DNA of 64,000 nt from an uncultured Aquimarina sp. (GTDB taxonomy: Bacteria; Bacteroidota; Bacteroidia; Flavobacteriales; Flavobacteriaceae): positions 1-64,000 of the forward strand of contig NZ_CANMED010000001.1 in the NCBI RefSeq assembly GCF_947496855.1. The letters run 5' to 3'. Below, one piece after another: positions 34,396-45,830 of this stretch; position 1 is the stretch's first letter; the number at the start of each line of letters is the position of its first letter. The translations under genes and the position numbers were made by a program. Under the pieces are notes generated by a model. That model saw only the letters and a list, made by a program, of their open reading frames with translations, searched no databases and was not told where the DNA came from.

Positions 34396-34938
34396 TTATT
34401 CTAATGTGTTTATAATCTGAATTAGTTTTTTCTTTGCTCTATGATATTGTGATTTGGATGTAGAACTAGAAATCTCTAGTATCTCCGAAATCTCAATATG
34501 ATCGTATCCTTCAATTAAGTATAGGTTAATAATCTGTTTGTATCCATCTGGTAATTGTGCGATACCTTTTTTTATTTTAGGTATATCCATTGTTTTAACA
34601 GGTTCATCAATCTCTTCACTTATATAATATTCATGTTGCTCTAGTGGGGTTACTGGTATTTTTTTTAATTTTAAAAAATTGATACTTTTATTAATTACTA
34701 TCCTTTTTAACCAGGAACCAAACGTACTTTCATATCTAAAAGAGGTTAAGTTTTTAAAAGCATCTACAAAACTATCTTGAATAATATCCTCCGCATCTTC
34801 TCTGACACCTAATATCCTCATGCTTACATTATACATGGCATCTATATAAAGTTCATATAGCTTATATTGCGAATTCCGGTCACCAGATTTGCTTTTCTCT
34901 ATAAGATCCTTATGTGTATAAAGAATGTTAGTTTTCAA
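34396..34938 (-). CDS. ECF-family RNA polymerase sigma factor
   Basis: 180 residues. Region 2 (YNVSMRILGVREDAEDIIQDSFVDAFKNL) and region 4 (LPDGYKQIINLYLIEGYDHIEISEILEISSSTSKSQYHRAKKKL) are both complete. First gene of an operon with an anti-sigma-like protein, an adhesin-like protein and a beta-barrel protein. It probably directs its own operon in response to an envelope signal. Confidence 0.93.
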   Translation of the reverse strand: MKTNILYTHKDLIEKSKSGDRNSQYKLYELYIDAMYNVSMRILGVREDAEDIIQDSFVDAFKNLTSFRYESTFGSWLKRIVINKSINFLKLKKIPVTPLEQHEYYISEEIDEPVKTMDIPKIKKGIAQLPDGYKQIINLYLIEGYDHIEISEILEISSSTSKSQYHRAKKKLIQIINTLE

Positions 34939-35057
34939 TTATTTATGATTGATTGTAAGTTTCTTTAAAGTTACTTTTCTTTTCTAGTTATTACTATTGA
35001 CAAAACAAAAAGTAAAGGGTTGCATCATAGTTGTATTTTTTTTTGGATAATAAAAAA

Positions 35058-35087
35058 AAGCCTATAAATATGATGTTTTATAGGCTT
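35058..35087 (-). terminator. Terminator of the FG-GAP gene
   Basis: AAGCCTATAAA pairs with TTTATAGGCTT (8-base loop). On the minus strand it runs into T8, 30 bases past the stop at 35117. Confidence 0.9.
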
Positions 35088-35116
35088 GTATTTATTTTGA
35101 AGATATACTTTATGAT

Positions 35117-38100
35117 TTACTGAAGAGTAAAATATTGTAGGTTTCCTTCGTTGCATACAGTCAATACCATAGTCTCATGTTTTTTCTGTAACATATATAT
35201 GCCACGAGCATCTCCAATTATCGAAAAACCACTTTTATCTGCTGAAATAGTTTCAAAATTGCCTGTTCCATCACCTAATAATACGGTACCGATACTTGCA
35301 TCACTGCGCCCCATTTCCACATCAGTATGGTAATTGTTTCCGGTTAAAATGAGGTCTAGATTTCCATCTTTATTAATATCTATAGGTAAAATTCCGTGAA
35401 CTTCAGAGAATTGTGTTGATTTAGGCAAGTTGTGAGCTACAAATGTTCCGTCACCTTTATTTTCAAAATAAGCACTACTAAATGTGTGTGCTGATAGTTT
35501 TAGAGCACCTTCCATTTCTTTTTTTGAAAATATTGAATCCAGTGTTGCTTGTGAATATTGTTGATATCTTCTAAATTTCTTTTTAATATCCGGATACTGC
35601 GTGGCTATTGCATCTAGTACATGTTTAGGATAGCTTTTTCCATCACTGAAATAATAAAAAGGAAATGCATCGATTCGACCATTACGGTCAAAATCTTTGG
35701 CATAAATAATAGCTGGTTGATCTTCTGAAGCTTTATAAAATGAGTTTTCACCGCGGTTTCCAGCTATCAAATCAAGATCACCATCCTTATCTATATCTGC
35801 TGTGGTAATTGTATTCCACCATCCAGCTGTTTTGAAAAGGCCAGTTTGATTTGTAACCTCCGTGAATTTAGAATTATTATTCTTTAAAACAGTGATTGGC
35901 ATCCATTCTCCTGCCAGAATTAAATCTTTATTTCCATCATTATCATAATCCATCCAAAGTGCATCATTTATCATCCCTAAATTCCCGTTATTAGGCAGAA
36001 GATCTGTCGCATTGGTAAAATGACCTTTATTATTGATAAGTAATTGACTTTGCTCTCCAAGCGGGTAGGATAGGGGTTTGGTTCCGCCACCTATAAAAAG
36101 ATCTAGATCGCCATCGCCATCAATATCGTGTGCTGCAAGACAGGTTCCGTTTTGGAATTTTTTTGGTATTGCTTTTTCAGCTTTACTGAAATTACCTTTT
36201 CCGTCATTTAAATATAATCGGTCTTGATATAAAGAAGAACCTGATTTTGAGGCATAGCCACCACTTACTACAAACAAATCAAGATCTTGATCGCCATCGG
36301 CATCAAAAAAGAGGGCTTCTGCGTCTTCATAGATTTTATCTGCTTCAAATACAGCAATCTTCTTTTGTGTGAACTTCCCAAGATTGTTTTGAAGATATAA
36401 TGTTCCGGAGTATCCATTCGCACCGCCTATGTATATATCTTCTAATCCATCATTATTGATATCTCCTTTGGACATAAACGGTCCTTTATTAGATAATTTG
36501 TGTTCTAGCAAAGGTTCTTGCTTAAAATCTATATAATCATTTTCCCGATGTTGGAATTCAGGAGAAAAAATGTTTTTGACTTCGGTTAGTAAAGTTTTTT
36601 CAATCTTCTCTAAAGGAGGTTTATCAATTGCATCTTCAATATTTACTTGTATGCGTTGATTTGGGGTAACGTTATTCAGTTGTTGATATTTACCATTTGG
36701 CCATACTACCGATACTGTAGTAATATTTTTACTTAATCCTACTCCAAAATGTAAAATAGATTCTCCCGAGCTAAGGTATCCTCGATAAGGGGAACATTCT
36801 TGATATTGTATGCCACCACTAGTAGTAACTGTTACTTTAGACCCTATACCTGAAGCATTATTTTTTTTACCCTTTAGCTGAATAGATAAATAATTATGAT
36901 TAGATTTTAGCTCTCTACTATTGTTTCTGTATAAAAAAGCCTCTTGATTTAAATTGTTAGTAATCAGATCTAAGTCACCGTCATGATCTAAATCTGCGTA
37001 TACAGCACCATTAGAAAACGAAGGTTTGTCAAATCCCCAAGAAACAGTTTTTTTTGAAAATGAAAGATCGCCGTTATTTTTATAAATATAATTTGTAACC
37101 GGAGTTGAAGATATTAGGTTTAATAACTCCATATAGTTGATTTTTTTAGCCCCCCCTCCAGATGCAATAGCTGTATTAGAATCATATTTTAAAAAATCCA
37201 TATCAGTTATATTCCTATAAAATCCATTTGAGATAAAGAGATCTTTATACCCATCATTATCGTAATCAGCTAGTAAAGGTGTCCAGCTCCAATCCGTATG
37301 TGATATCCCTGATAACTGACCAATCTCGCTAAAGGTACCATTACCATTGTTTAGTTGTAATGTATTGCGCATCACTTGATGGCCTAGACCGAACTTTACA
37401 GCAATATGATATAGATCGTAAGGACTTTGTCCTTTTAGTTGTTTTTGGCGATAGTTATCTTCAGCCATCATATCTAAATTGATTACATCTAAATGTCCGT
37501 CATTATTAAAATCTGCGATATCCGATCCCATAGAATTCCTACTCATATGAAAAAACATATTATCTATAGCATCTGTAAATGTTCCATCTCCATTATTGAT
37601 ATAAAAATGATCTTTGTCTAAATAATCATTTGCTATATACAGATCTATCCATCCATCTTTATTGATATCAGTGGGGGTAACACTTAAGCCAAATGCTCTA
37701 TTAAGTAAGTTTGCTTTTTTAGTAACATCCGAAAATGTACCATTTCCATTATTTCTATATAACCGATCACTAACATCTTCATAGTTAGTATTTTTATACG
37801 ATATCGTATTACCTTTTTTATCTTTTGTAGTTTTTATATTTTGTGCATCGATAAAATCTACACGATGGTTAAGCAAGTACATGTCTAGATCTCCATCGTT
37901 ATCATAATCAAAAAAAGAAGCTTGGTTAGAAAAACTTTGATCATTTAGGCCATATTCTGCTGCTTTATTTGTGAAAGTGAGGTCTTGGTTATTAATTAGT
38001 AAAATGTTTTCTCGTAATTCAGGTTCTCCAGCTAAGGAACGACAGATGTATATATCTTGATAACCATCATTATTGATATCAATCATAGAAGTACCGGTGC

Positions 38101-38488
38101 CAAAACCAGAGTGTAATACCCCTGCAGTTTTAGTAATTTGTTGAAATTTTAGATCCCCTTTATTTAAGAACAGCCCTCCATGAGATAGATTTCCTGAAAG
38201 AAAAATATCTGGTAATCCATCATTATTAATATCACCAACGGCGACACCACCACCGCCATAGATATATTCGTAAGTTATAATATTAAATGTTTCATTTTCT
38301 TTAAGCTTGTTGGTGAAATGTAAACCAGTTTCTTTAGGATCTGTTAATGTGAATAATGCTTTTTCTTGTTTTATTTCTGCTACTGTGTTAGTCTTGTCAA
38401 TTGCGTCTGTTTTCTTTTCATTACAGGACGCTAAGATTACTAAAAAGATGAAACTAAAAAGGCTGAATGGTTTAACAAATCGTAACAT
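35117..38488 (-). CDS. FG-GAP/VCBS-repeat lipoprotein with ASPIC/UnbV domain
   Basis: 1123 residues. Lipobox LASC (Cys22). Many FG-GAP/VCBS repeats of the D-x-(D/N)-x-DG-x-x-D-(I/L) calcium-binding type (GDINNDGLPDIFLSG, DYDNDGDLDMYLLN) form beta-propellers on both sides of an ASPIC/UnbV domain at about 545-620 (GIGSKVTVTTSGGIQYQE, SGESILHFGVG, VVWPNGKYQQLNN). This CRTAC1-like architecture is common in Bacteroidota and is often linked with SusC/D-type loci. Outer-membrane or surface. The exact role is unknown. Confidence 0.9.
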   Translation of the reverse strand: MLRFVKPFSLFSFIFLVILASCNEKKTDAIDKTNTVAEIKQEKALFTLTDPKETGLHFTNKLKENETFNIITYEYIYGGGGVAVGDINNDGLPDIFLSGNLSHGGLFLNKGDLKFQQITKTAGVLHSGFGTGTSMIDINNDGYQDIYICRSLAGEPELRENILLINNQDLTFTNKAAEYGLNDQSFSNQASFFDYDNDGDLDMYLLNHRVDFIDAQNIKTTKDKKGNTISYKNTNYEDVSDRLYRNNGNGTFSDVTKKANLLNRAFGLSVTPTDINKDGWIDLYIANDYLDKDHFYINNGDGTFTDAIDNMFFHMSRNSMGSDIADFNNDGHLDVINLDMMAEDNYRQKQLKGQSPYDLYHIAVKFGLGHQVMRNTLQLNNGNGTFSEIGQLSGISHTDWSWTPLLADYDNDGYKDLFISNGFYRNITDMDFLKYDSNTAIASGGGAKKINYMELLNLISSTPVTNYIYKNNGDLSFSKKTVSWGFDKPSFSNGAVYADLDHDGDLDLITNNLNQEAFLYRNNSRELKSNHNYLSIQLKGKKNNASGIGSKVTVTTSGGIQYQECSPYRGYLSSGESILHFGVGLSKNITTVSVVWPNGKYQQLNNVTPNQRIQVNIEDAIDKPPLEKIEKTLLTEVKNIFSPEFQHRENDYIDFKQEPLLEHKLSNKGPFMSKGDINNDGLEDIYIGGANGYSGTLYLQNNLGKFTQKKIAVFEADKIYEDAEALFFDADGDQDLDLFVVSGGYASKSGSSLYQDRLYLNDGKGNFSKAEKAIPKKFQNGTCLAAHDIDGDGDLDLFIGGGTKPLSYPLGEQSQLLINNKGHFTNATDLLPNNGNLGMINDALWMDYDNDGNKDLILAGEWMPITVLKNNNSKFTEVTNQTGLFKTAGWWNTITTADIDKDGDLDLIAGNRGENSFYKASEDQPAIIYAKDFDRNGRIDAFPFYYFSDGKSYPKHVLDAIATQYPDIKKKFRRYQQYSQATLDSIFSKKEMEGALKLSAHTFSSAYFENKGDGTFVAHNLPKSTQFSEVHGILPIDINKDGNLDLILTGNNYHTDVEMGRSDASIGTVLLGDGTGNFETISADKSGFSIIGDARGIYMLQKKHETMVLTVCNEGNLQYFTLQ

Positions 38489-38636
38489 GGGTTTTCTGGT
38501 CTATAAAAGTTTAGGTCTGTGTTAAAGACTGGTATTACTTTCTTTGGTAAAACTAAACAATTTTTATTTGAACAATTTAAATATTTTGTTTCCTAAAGAG
38601 AATGTTTTTTAATGTTTTTAACATAGAATCTTATAG

Positions 38637-38676
38637 AAAAAGCGCCATATAAAAAATTTTTATATGGCGCTTTTTT
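38637..38676 (-). terminator. Long palindromic terminator of icd
   Basis: AGCGCCATATAAAAA and TTTTTATATGGCGCT form a perfect 15-bp stem around one base, flanked by A5 and T7, so it can act in both directions. It lies 18 bases past the icd stop. Confidence 0.88.
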
Positions 38677-38693
38677 TATGTAAAAGGATTCGT

Positions 38694-40946
<2,253 letters not shown>

Positions 40947-41113
40947 TTAGACTGAAAAGATTAATATCTTATGTATTATACTATCTGTTAAGGAAATAGT
41001 TAGTCGTTTAACTTTTCTTGGACAAACAATATTAACCCTTCTTTTTTTATACTAGTGGAACACATTGTGTTATCTAATATTATTTGCTGTAAGATTTTCC
41101 GAGCGCGAAGATA

Positions 41114-41121
41114 CAAATATA
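41114..41121 (-). promoter_or_regulatory. Candidate -7 element for icd
   Basis: On the minus strand TATATTTG fits the Bacteroidota TAnnTTTG consensus, about 195 bases upstream of the icd ATG. This implies a long 5' leader if used. A TTG lies about 15 bases upstream, shorter than the usual spacing. Confidence 0.45.
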
Positions 41122-41254
41122 GGGGAGCAAATGCAACCTGTATATTGTTAGTTTTGCGTTAAAGGAATTGAATTATAAATCTTTAAAAAAGAGAGGATAA
41201 AAAAAAGGTAGTCTTAAAAAAAGGGCATTAATTTAGGAATAGTTGTAAAAAATA

Positions 41255-41294
41255 AAAAGCCATATCATAATACGAATACCTTGATATGGCTTTT
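41255..41294. terminator. Orphan hairpin terminator
   Basis: AAAAGCCATATCA pairs perfectly with TGATATGGCTTTT (13 bp, 14-base loop), with A/T runs on either side. No gene ends near it on either strand. Confidence 0.75.
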
Positions 41295-41837
41295 GTCCAG
41301 AAATAATAAGATTGTTAGCTGTTTTACCCGCTATGAAATAATAACTTTCGTTAGTTTATACCAATATTTTCATTCCTGTTTTTGAGTAGATTTAAATTTG
41401 TAAAAGAAAATACGATGTTAACCTAAATACTACTCAAGAGACTATTGCGAACACTTATGTGTCTAAATTACTAATGTAATTTTTTGTTTTTTTATCCGAA
41501 TAGCCCAATGCCACTTAAAATTAAAAAGGTGTCAAAACTTAATTTTTTCTTTTGAATTTCATTCTGAAATGATTTTAAAGAGAACCCTTAAATTTATTTC
41601 AACGATGTATTCAAAAAAATAACTTTCATTTTATATTTATCCTAATCTTAAGATGGTTTATGTAAATGTTCAAAGAACGTGTTTAGAAAGAATATATATC
41701 AGGAATCCTTGTGTCATCTTGATATTATGATATCATTTCTTTTATAAAAGTAGGTAAAATCAATTAATGGATCTATTTTTTGTATAACTTTAGTTATCAA
41801 CTGGTTATGAACGTAAGTTGTTAACTTTTGTTCATAA

Positions 41838-41867
41838 AAAAAAGGTTGCTTTTTGGCAACCTTTTTT
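41838..41867 (-). terminator. Terminator of rplS
   Basis: AAAAAAGGTTGC, a 6-base loop and GCAACCTTTTTT form a perfect 12-bp stem 20 bases past the rplS stop. Confidence 0.9.
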
Positions 41868-41886
41868 ATTGTATAAGAAGTAATAT

Positions 41887-42237
41887 TTAGCTTCTTTTTT
41901 CTCTGATACGTGCTTTTTTACCAGTAAGTTCTCTAAAGTAGAATATACGTGCTCTACGAACTTTACCTCTTTTATTAACTTCAATTTTCTGAAGTGCAGG
42001 TAGATTAACCGGAAAAATACGCTCTACACCTACAGTTCCAGACATTTTTCTAATTGTAAAAGTTTCAGTAGAACTAGAACCTCTTCTTTGGATTACAACT
42101 CCTCTGAAGAACTGTGTACGTGTCTTGTTTCCTTCTTTAATTTCGTAATATACTGTGATTGTGTCACCTGCTGAAAATTCAGGTAATTCCTTTCTTGTAA
42201 CAAATTCGTCTTGTACGAATTTTACTAAATCTTCCAT
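41887..42237 (-). CDS. rplS: 50S ribosomal protein L19
   Basis: 116 residues, full length. Typical L19 sequence: F-x-AGDTITVYYEIKEGNKTRTQFFRGVVIQRRG, SSTETFTIRKMSGTVGVERIFPVNLP, GKVRRARIFYFRELTGKKARI. It sits at the 30S/50S interface. It follows trmD on the same strand with a gap of 223 bases and has its own promoter-like element and terminator. Confidence 0.98.
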   Translation of the reverse strand: MEDLVKFVQDEFVTRKELPEFSAGDTITVYYEIKEGNKTRTQFFRGVVIQRRGSSSTETFTIRKMSGTVGVERIFPVNLPALQKIEVNKRGKVRRARIFYFRELTGKKARIREKRS

Positions 42238-42311
42238 TTTTGAGATAGTTTACTTATGTTTTATTAAAGCAACATTCACGATTCTCGCCAGAGGTTGTTC
42301 TAATCAGGGTG

Positions 42312-42341
42312 CAAAAATAAGTATTTTTTGATAATTAGCAA
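42312..42341 (-). promoter_or_regulatory. Candidate promoter of rplS
   Basis: Minus strand: TTG (42341-42339) and TATTTTTG (42319-42312) are about 20 bases apart, fitting the Bacteroidota -33/-7 pattern. It lies about 75 bases upstream of the rplS ATG. Confidence 0.55.
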
Positions 42342-42460
42342 GTGTTTTTTGAGATTATTACTTTTAATAAATGGAGTGATCTACATTTTTGAATTTCAGT
42401 TAAATATAATTTATTTTAAGCTCAATAACATCAAAATGTAATCAAGTAAAAAGTATAATT

Positions 42461-43138
42461 TTAATCATCCAATAAATCGGGTCTACGTTCTTCGGTTCTT
42501 TGATACGCTTGTTCCTCTCTCCAAGCTTCAATTTTTGGAAAATTCCCAGATGTTAGTACTTCCGGAACTTTCCATCCTTTGTAATCAGCTGGTCTTGTAT
42601 ATATTGGAGGCGCTAACAGATCATCTTGAAAAGAGTCCGTTAAAGCAGAAGTTTCATTACCTAGGACACCTGGAATTAGCCTGATAATTGCATCACACAG
42701 AATAAGAGCGCCTAATTCTCCTCCAGAAAGAACGTAATCTCCAACCGATATTTCTTTTGTGATAAAGTGATCCCGAACTCGTTGATCTACACCTTTATAG
42801 TGACCACATAGAATAATTAAATTCCCTTTTAATGATAGTTGATTTGCGATCCCTTGATTTAAGGTTTCTCCATCTGGTGTCATATAAATTATCTCGTCGT
42901 ATGTCCTTGCAGCCTTTAAACCTGAGATGCATTTATCAATTGGTTCCACCATCATTACCATGCCCGCACCACCACCAAATTGATAGTCATCTACTTGTTT
43001 GTAGTTGTCAGTGGTGTAATCTCTAAGATTATGAAAATGAACTTCTACTAGTCCTTTTTCTATAGAACGCTTCATTATAGAAGCTTCAAAAGGACTTTTT
43101 AAAATATCAGGAACTACCGTAACTATGTCTATTCGCAT
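42461..43138 (-). CDS. trmD: tRNA (guanine-N1)-methyltransferase
   Basis: 225 residues. SPOUT-class enzyme that makes m1G37 in tRNA using SAM. Motifs: [11 protein letters not shown] start, [50 protein letters not shown] (trefoil-knot SAM site with the conserved G-G-E-L) and [17 protein letters not shown]. Adjacent to rplS, as in many bacteria. Confidence 0.97.
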   Translation of the reverse strand: MRIDIVTVVPDILKSPFEASIMKRSIEKGLVEVHFHNLRDYTTDNYKQVDDYQFGGGAGMVMMVEPIDKCISGLKAARTYDEIIYMTPDGETLNQGIANQLSLKGNLIILCGHYKGVDQRVRDHFITKEISVGDYVLSGGELGALILCDAIIRLIPGVLGNETSALTDSFQDDLLAPPIYTRPADYKGWKVPEVLTSGNFPKIEAWREEQAYQRTEERRPDLLDD

Positions 43139-43199
43139 CTTTTTTGATTAAGATTTGCAAAGATGCAAAACAATACATTAATAATCCAGAAAATTAGTA

Positions 43200-43817
43200 T
43201 TACTTAGCCCCGGTTTTACGTTGCTTATTGATTTCATCCTGAAGTTTACGCATTACTTTTTGCTCTCTTTCTAAGGCTCTACGTCTGTGATCTTCGAATT
43301 CTGCTTCTGTTTCTGCTAAAGCTTTTTTGGCTTGAATTGTAACGGAGTTACTATTTTTAAATTTAAAAACAAAGAAGGCTAGTAGTGCTAAAAGTCCCCC
43401 AACAATAGTCCACATCATCGTTTTATAGCTACCCTTAGTAAATGAGATTCCAAGAAAAGTCATACTGTCTTTTTCTTCAGTAACAGAAGAGAGGTCTCCA
43501 TTTGTTTTTGCTAGAGAGCTTTCCAGATTAGATATAGAGGTTTGTTGTTCGGTGATTTTTTGATTAGAGCTATTTAATTTAGCTTCTAATGTCTTAAGAG
43601 AATCAATGGTATTATCTTTTAGCTTATCTATCCAAACACGTTTAACTACTTTGTATTCTTGATACCTTCCGGATTTTTTGATTACAACATCAAATTGCGT
43701 CTGAATGTTTTCTTGTTGTAACGCTTGTTCTGCTGTTAGGTTCTCTTCTTGTGCCTGAATGGTTTCAAAAATGGGGAATAGAGTTATTAAAACTAATAGG
43801 TACTTTGATAATTTCAT
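43200..43817 (-). CDS. Exported coiled-coil membrane protein, function unknown
   Basis: 205 residues. Signal peptide ending ETIQAQ, a coiled coil at about 65-115 (LKTLEAKLNSSNQKITEQQT), one transmembrane segment near 135-155 (MMWTIVGGLLALLAFFVFKF) and a basic helical cytoplasmic tail (RRRALEREQKVMRKLQDEI). It precedes trmD by 61 bases. Databases often label such neighbours tRNA methyltransferase; there is no SPOUT domain here. The real function is unknown. Confidence 0.75.
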   Translation of the reverse strand: MKLSKYLLVLITLFPIFETIQAQEENLTAEQALQQENIQTQFDVVIKKSGRYQEYKVVKRVWIDKLKDNTIDSLKTLEAKLNSSNQKITEQQTSISNLESSLAKTNGDLSSVTEEKDSMTFLGISFTKGSYKTMMWTIVGGLLALLAFFVFKFKNSNSVTIQAKKALAETEAEFEDHRRRALEREQKVMRKLQDEINKQRKTGAK

Positions 43818-44246
43818 GTGTGAATTTTAATTGTTTTTAATGGTTGATTAAAACCTTAGGTTTGATGAAATAAACTTCATTTTACTTGCTTGATAAAGTT
43901 GTCCATTGTTCTAAAAGTCTTATTCTCTTTTGAGTTAGTCTTTAATTAATTTTAACGTTAATAAAGATACGATATTGTGAATAATTTAAAAGATTTAATA
44001 TGTATAAATTATGGTTGCGTTCTCCAGGTTTCAGATTTAAATAAAAAGATGATATACTTTTTATGAATGATAGGGTGGTCGATTAATAATTCTACACGTC
44101 ATTTTTGATATAAATAATTTGATGAGTGATATCCTAGTTTTCTAAAGATCTAACATTGGAAATTGATTAGCAAGTTTGTTGGATTAAAATTAAAGAGGGT
44201 GTCTTTTCAGGCACCCTCTTTAATTTTTTGTAAATAATTATATTTT
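43818..44246. other. Intergenic region, no gene seen
   Basis: 429 bases between gapdh (ends 44247) and the coiled-coil gene (starts 43817), both on the minus strand. Apart from the gapdh terminator at 44191-44222 and presumably a promoter, I see no coding region or RNA. Confidence 0.6.
44191..44222 (-). terminator. Terminator of gapdh
   Basis: TAAAGAGGGTG pairs with CACCCTCTTTA across a 10-base loop, 25 bases past the stop at 44247. Confidence 0.85.
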
Positions 44247-45695
44247 TTAATAATACGTATAACGTCTTACTTTGGCAATATATTTTGATAATCTAATGAC
44301 CTGATGGCTATATCCATATTCATTATCGTACCATACATATAGTATTGCATTTTTACCCTTAGCATCTACGATGGTTGCATTGCTGTCATATATGGATGGT
44401 GCAGATGAACCTACAATATCACTTGAAACTAATTCATTATCCAAAGAATATTTGATTTGTTCTACCAGATTACCTTCTAAAGCATATTTTTTGATGATAG
44501 CATTTATACTCTCTTTAGAGGTTTTTTTATCTAAATTAAGATTAAGAATTGCTAGAGATCCGTTAGGTACAGGTACCCTTATGGCATTAGAGGTTAGTTT
44601 TCCTTCAAAACTTGGTAATGCTTTAGAAACAGCTTTTCCGGCACCTGTTTCAGTGATTACCATATTTAAAGCAGCGGCGCGGCCTCTTCGGTATTTACTA
44701 TGCATATTATCAACTAAATTTTGATCATTGGTATATGCATGTATGGTTTCTAGGTGTCCATTTACGACTCCAAAACTTTCATCTATAGCTTGTAAAATAG
44801 GAGTAATTGCATTGGTAGTGCAAGATGCTGCGGAAAAGATATCTACTTTATCTGGACTATGCTCTTTATGGTTTACACCATGTACAATGTTAGGAATTCC
44901 TTTTCCTGGAGCAGTAAGTAAAACTTTATCAATTCCTTTGGCTATCAAATGTCGGCTTAAAGCCTCTTTGTCTCTAAAGGCTCCAGTATTATCTATTAAT
45001 AGTGCGTTATCAATTCCAAAAGAAGTGTAATCTATATCTTCAGGGTTATTGGCACTTATAATTTTTACAGTAGTTCCGTTTATGATTAAAGAACTATTTG
45101 CTATATCCGGTTCTACTAACCCAGCAAATTCCCCATGAACAGAGTCATTTCTTAATAGAGAAGCTCTTTTTTCTAAAATTTCTTCTGTAATAGATCCTCT
45201 GGTTACAATAGCTCTTAATCTTAATTGACTTCCTTTTCCGGTAATAGTCATAAGTTCTCTTGCAACTAAACGGCCAATACGTCCAAAACCATAAAGAACT
45301 ACATCTTTAGGAGAAATGTTTTTAAATTCTTTAGCGTCTTTTAGTTTGTTCATAACAAAACTAGTTGCAGAATCAAATTCATTACTAGCAAGATGATACT
45401 CGTATGTAAGTTTGCCAATATCTAATTTGGCAGGAGGTAAATCCATTAATTTAATAGCTTGGGCAATTTCTACAGAGTCAAAAATCGAAATTGGTTTTTG
45501 TACAAACTCACCGGCGTATTCGTGTAAATTAAGAATTTCACTTACATTTTTATCAATTAACTGGTTACGAAACAGTACTAATTCGATAGAATTGTCGTAC
45601 CATAAATCGCTTACGGTTTTAATAAAAGCCACTGTAGCGCGGCGTCTGTCTGCCTGAAAGGCAAGTTCTTTCTCATAAACTTCGTTAGAACTCAT
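44247..45695 (-). CDS. Glyceraldehyde-3-phosphate dehydrogenase, long form
   Basis: 482 residues versus about 335 for the classical enzyme. The extra about 130 N-terminal residues (helical, no known motif) precede the NAD-binding GFGRIGR (136-142). The catalytic Cys292 is in SAASCTTNAITP, followed by TIHAYTNDQN and RGRAAALNMVITETGA; WYDNEYGYSHQV is near the end. All catalytic parts are intact. Long-form GAPDH is known in Bacteroidota and often coexists with the short glycolytic enzyme, so a gluconeogenic or dedicated role is possible. Confidence 0.93.
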   Translation of the reverse strand: MSSNEVYEKELAFQADRRRATVAFIKTVSDLWYDNSIELVLFRNQLIDKNVSEILNLHEYAGEFVQKPISIFDSVEIAQAIKLMDLPPAKLDIGKLTYEYHLASNEFDSATSFVMNKLKDAKEFKNISPKDVVLYGFGRIGRLVARELMTITGKGSQLRLRAIVTRGSITEEILEKRASLLRNDSVHGEFAGLVEPDIANSSLIINGTTVKIISANNPEDIDYTSFGIDNALLIDNTGAFRDKEALSRHLIAKGIDKVLLTAPGKGIPNIVHGVNHKEHSPDKVDIFSAASCTTNAITPILQAIDESFGVVNGHLETIHAYTNDQNLVDNMHSKYRRGRAAALNMVITETGAGKAVSKALPSFEGKLTSNAIRVPVPNGSLAILNLNLDKKTSKESINAIIKKYALEGNLVEQIKYSLDNELVSSDIVGSSAPSIYDSNATIVDAKGKNAILYVWYDNEYGYSHQVIRLSKYIAKVRRYTYY

Positions 45696-45729
45696 AATGT
45701 GTTGTGTTTTACAATCTTAAAATTTCGCG

Positions 45730-45737
45730 CAAAAGTA
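45730..45737 (-). promoter_or_regulatory. Candidate -7 element for gapdh
   Basis: Minus strand TACTTTTG fits TAnnTTTG, 35 bases upstream of the ATG and followed by CGCG as often seen at Bacteroidota start sites. The -33 element is not clear. Confidence 0.5.
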
Positions 45738-45771
45738 TAAATTTCAAACGTTTTCGTAAAGCTTTTTAAAT

Positions 45772-45807
45772 AAAAAAATCCCATTACTTTTTGCGAGCAA
45801 CGGGATT
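45772..45807 (-). terminator. Terminator of the Deg protease gene
   Basis: On the minus strand AATCCCGTTGC pairs with GTAATGGGATT (11 pairs, two G-T wobbles), followed by a T run, 24 bases past the stop. Confidence 0.75.
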
Positions 45808-45830
45808 GTTGATTTTATAAGGTATTATGT

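Noticed and set aside
41492..41563. Minus-strand frame reading QKKKLSFDTFLILSG, similar to a lanthipeptide leader
   Set aside because: No start codon, no core, and it runs to a stop within about 23 codons. The match to KKLSLDKIKIA is too short to claim a relic.
43200..43817. Second tRNA (guanine-N1)-methyltransferase
   Set aside because: The name is often given to such neighbours of trmD, but the protein has a signal peptide, coiled coil and membrane segment and no SPOUT fold.
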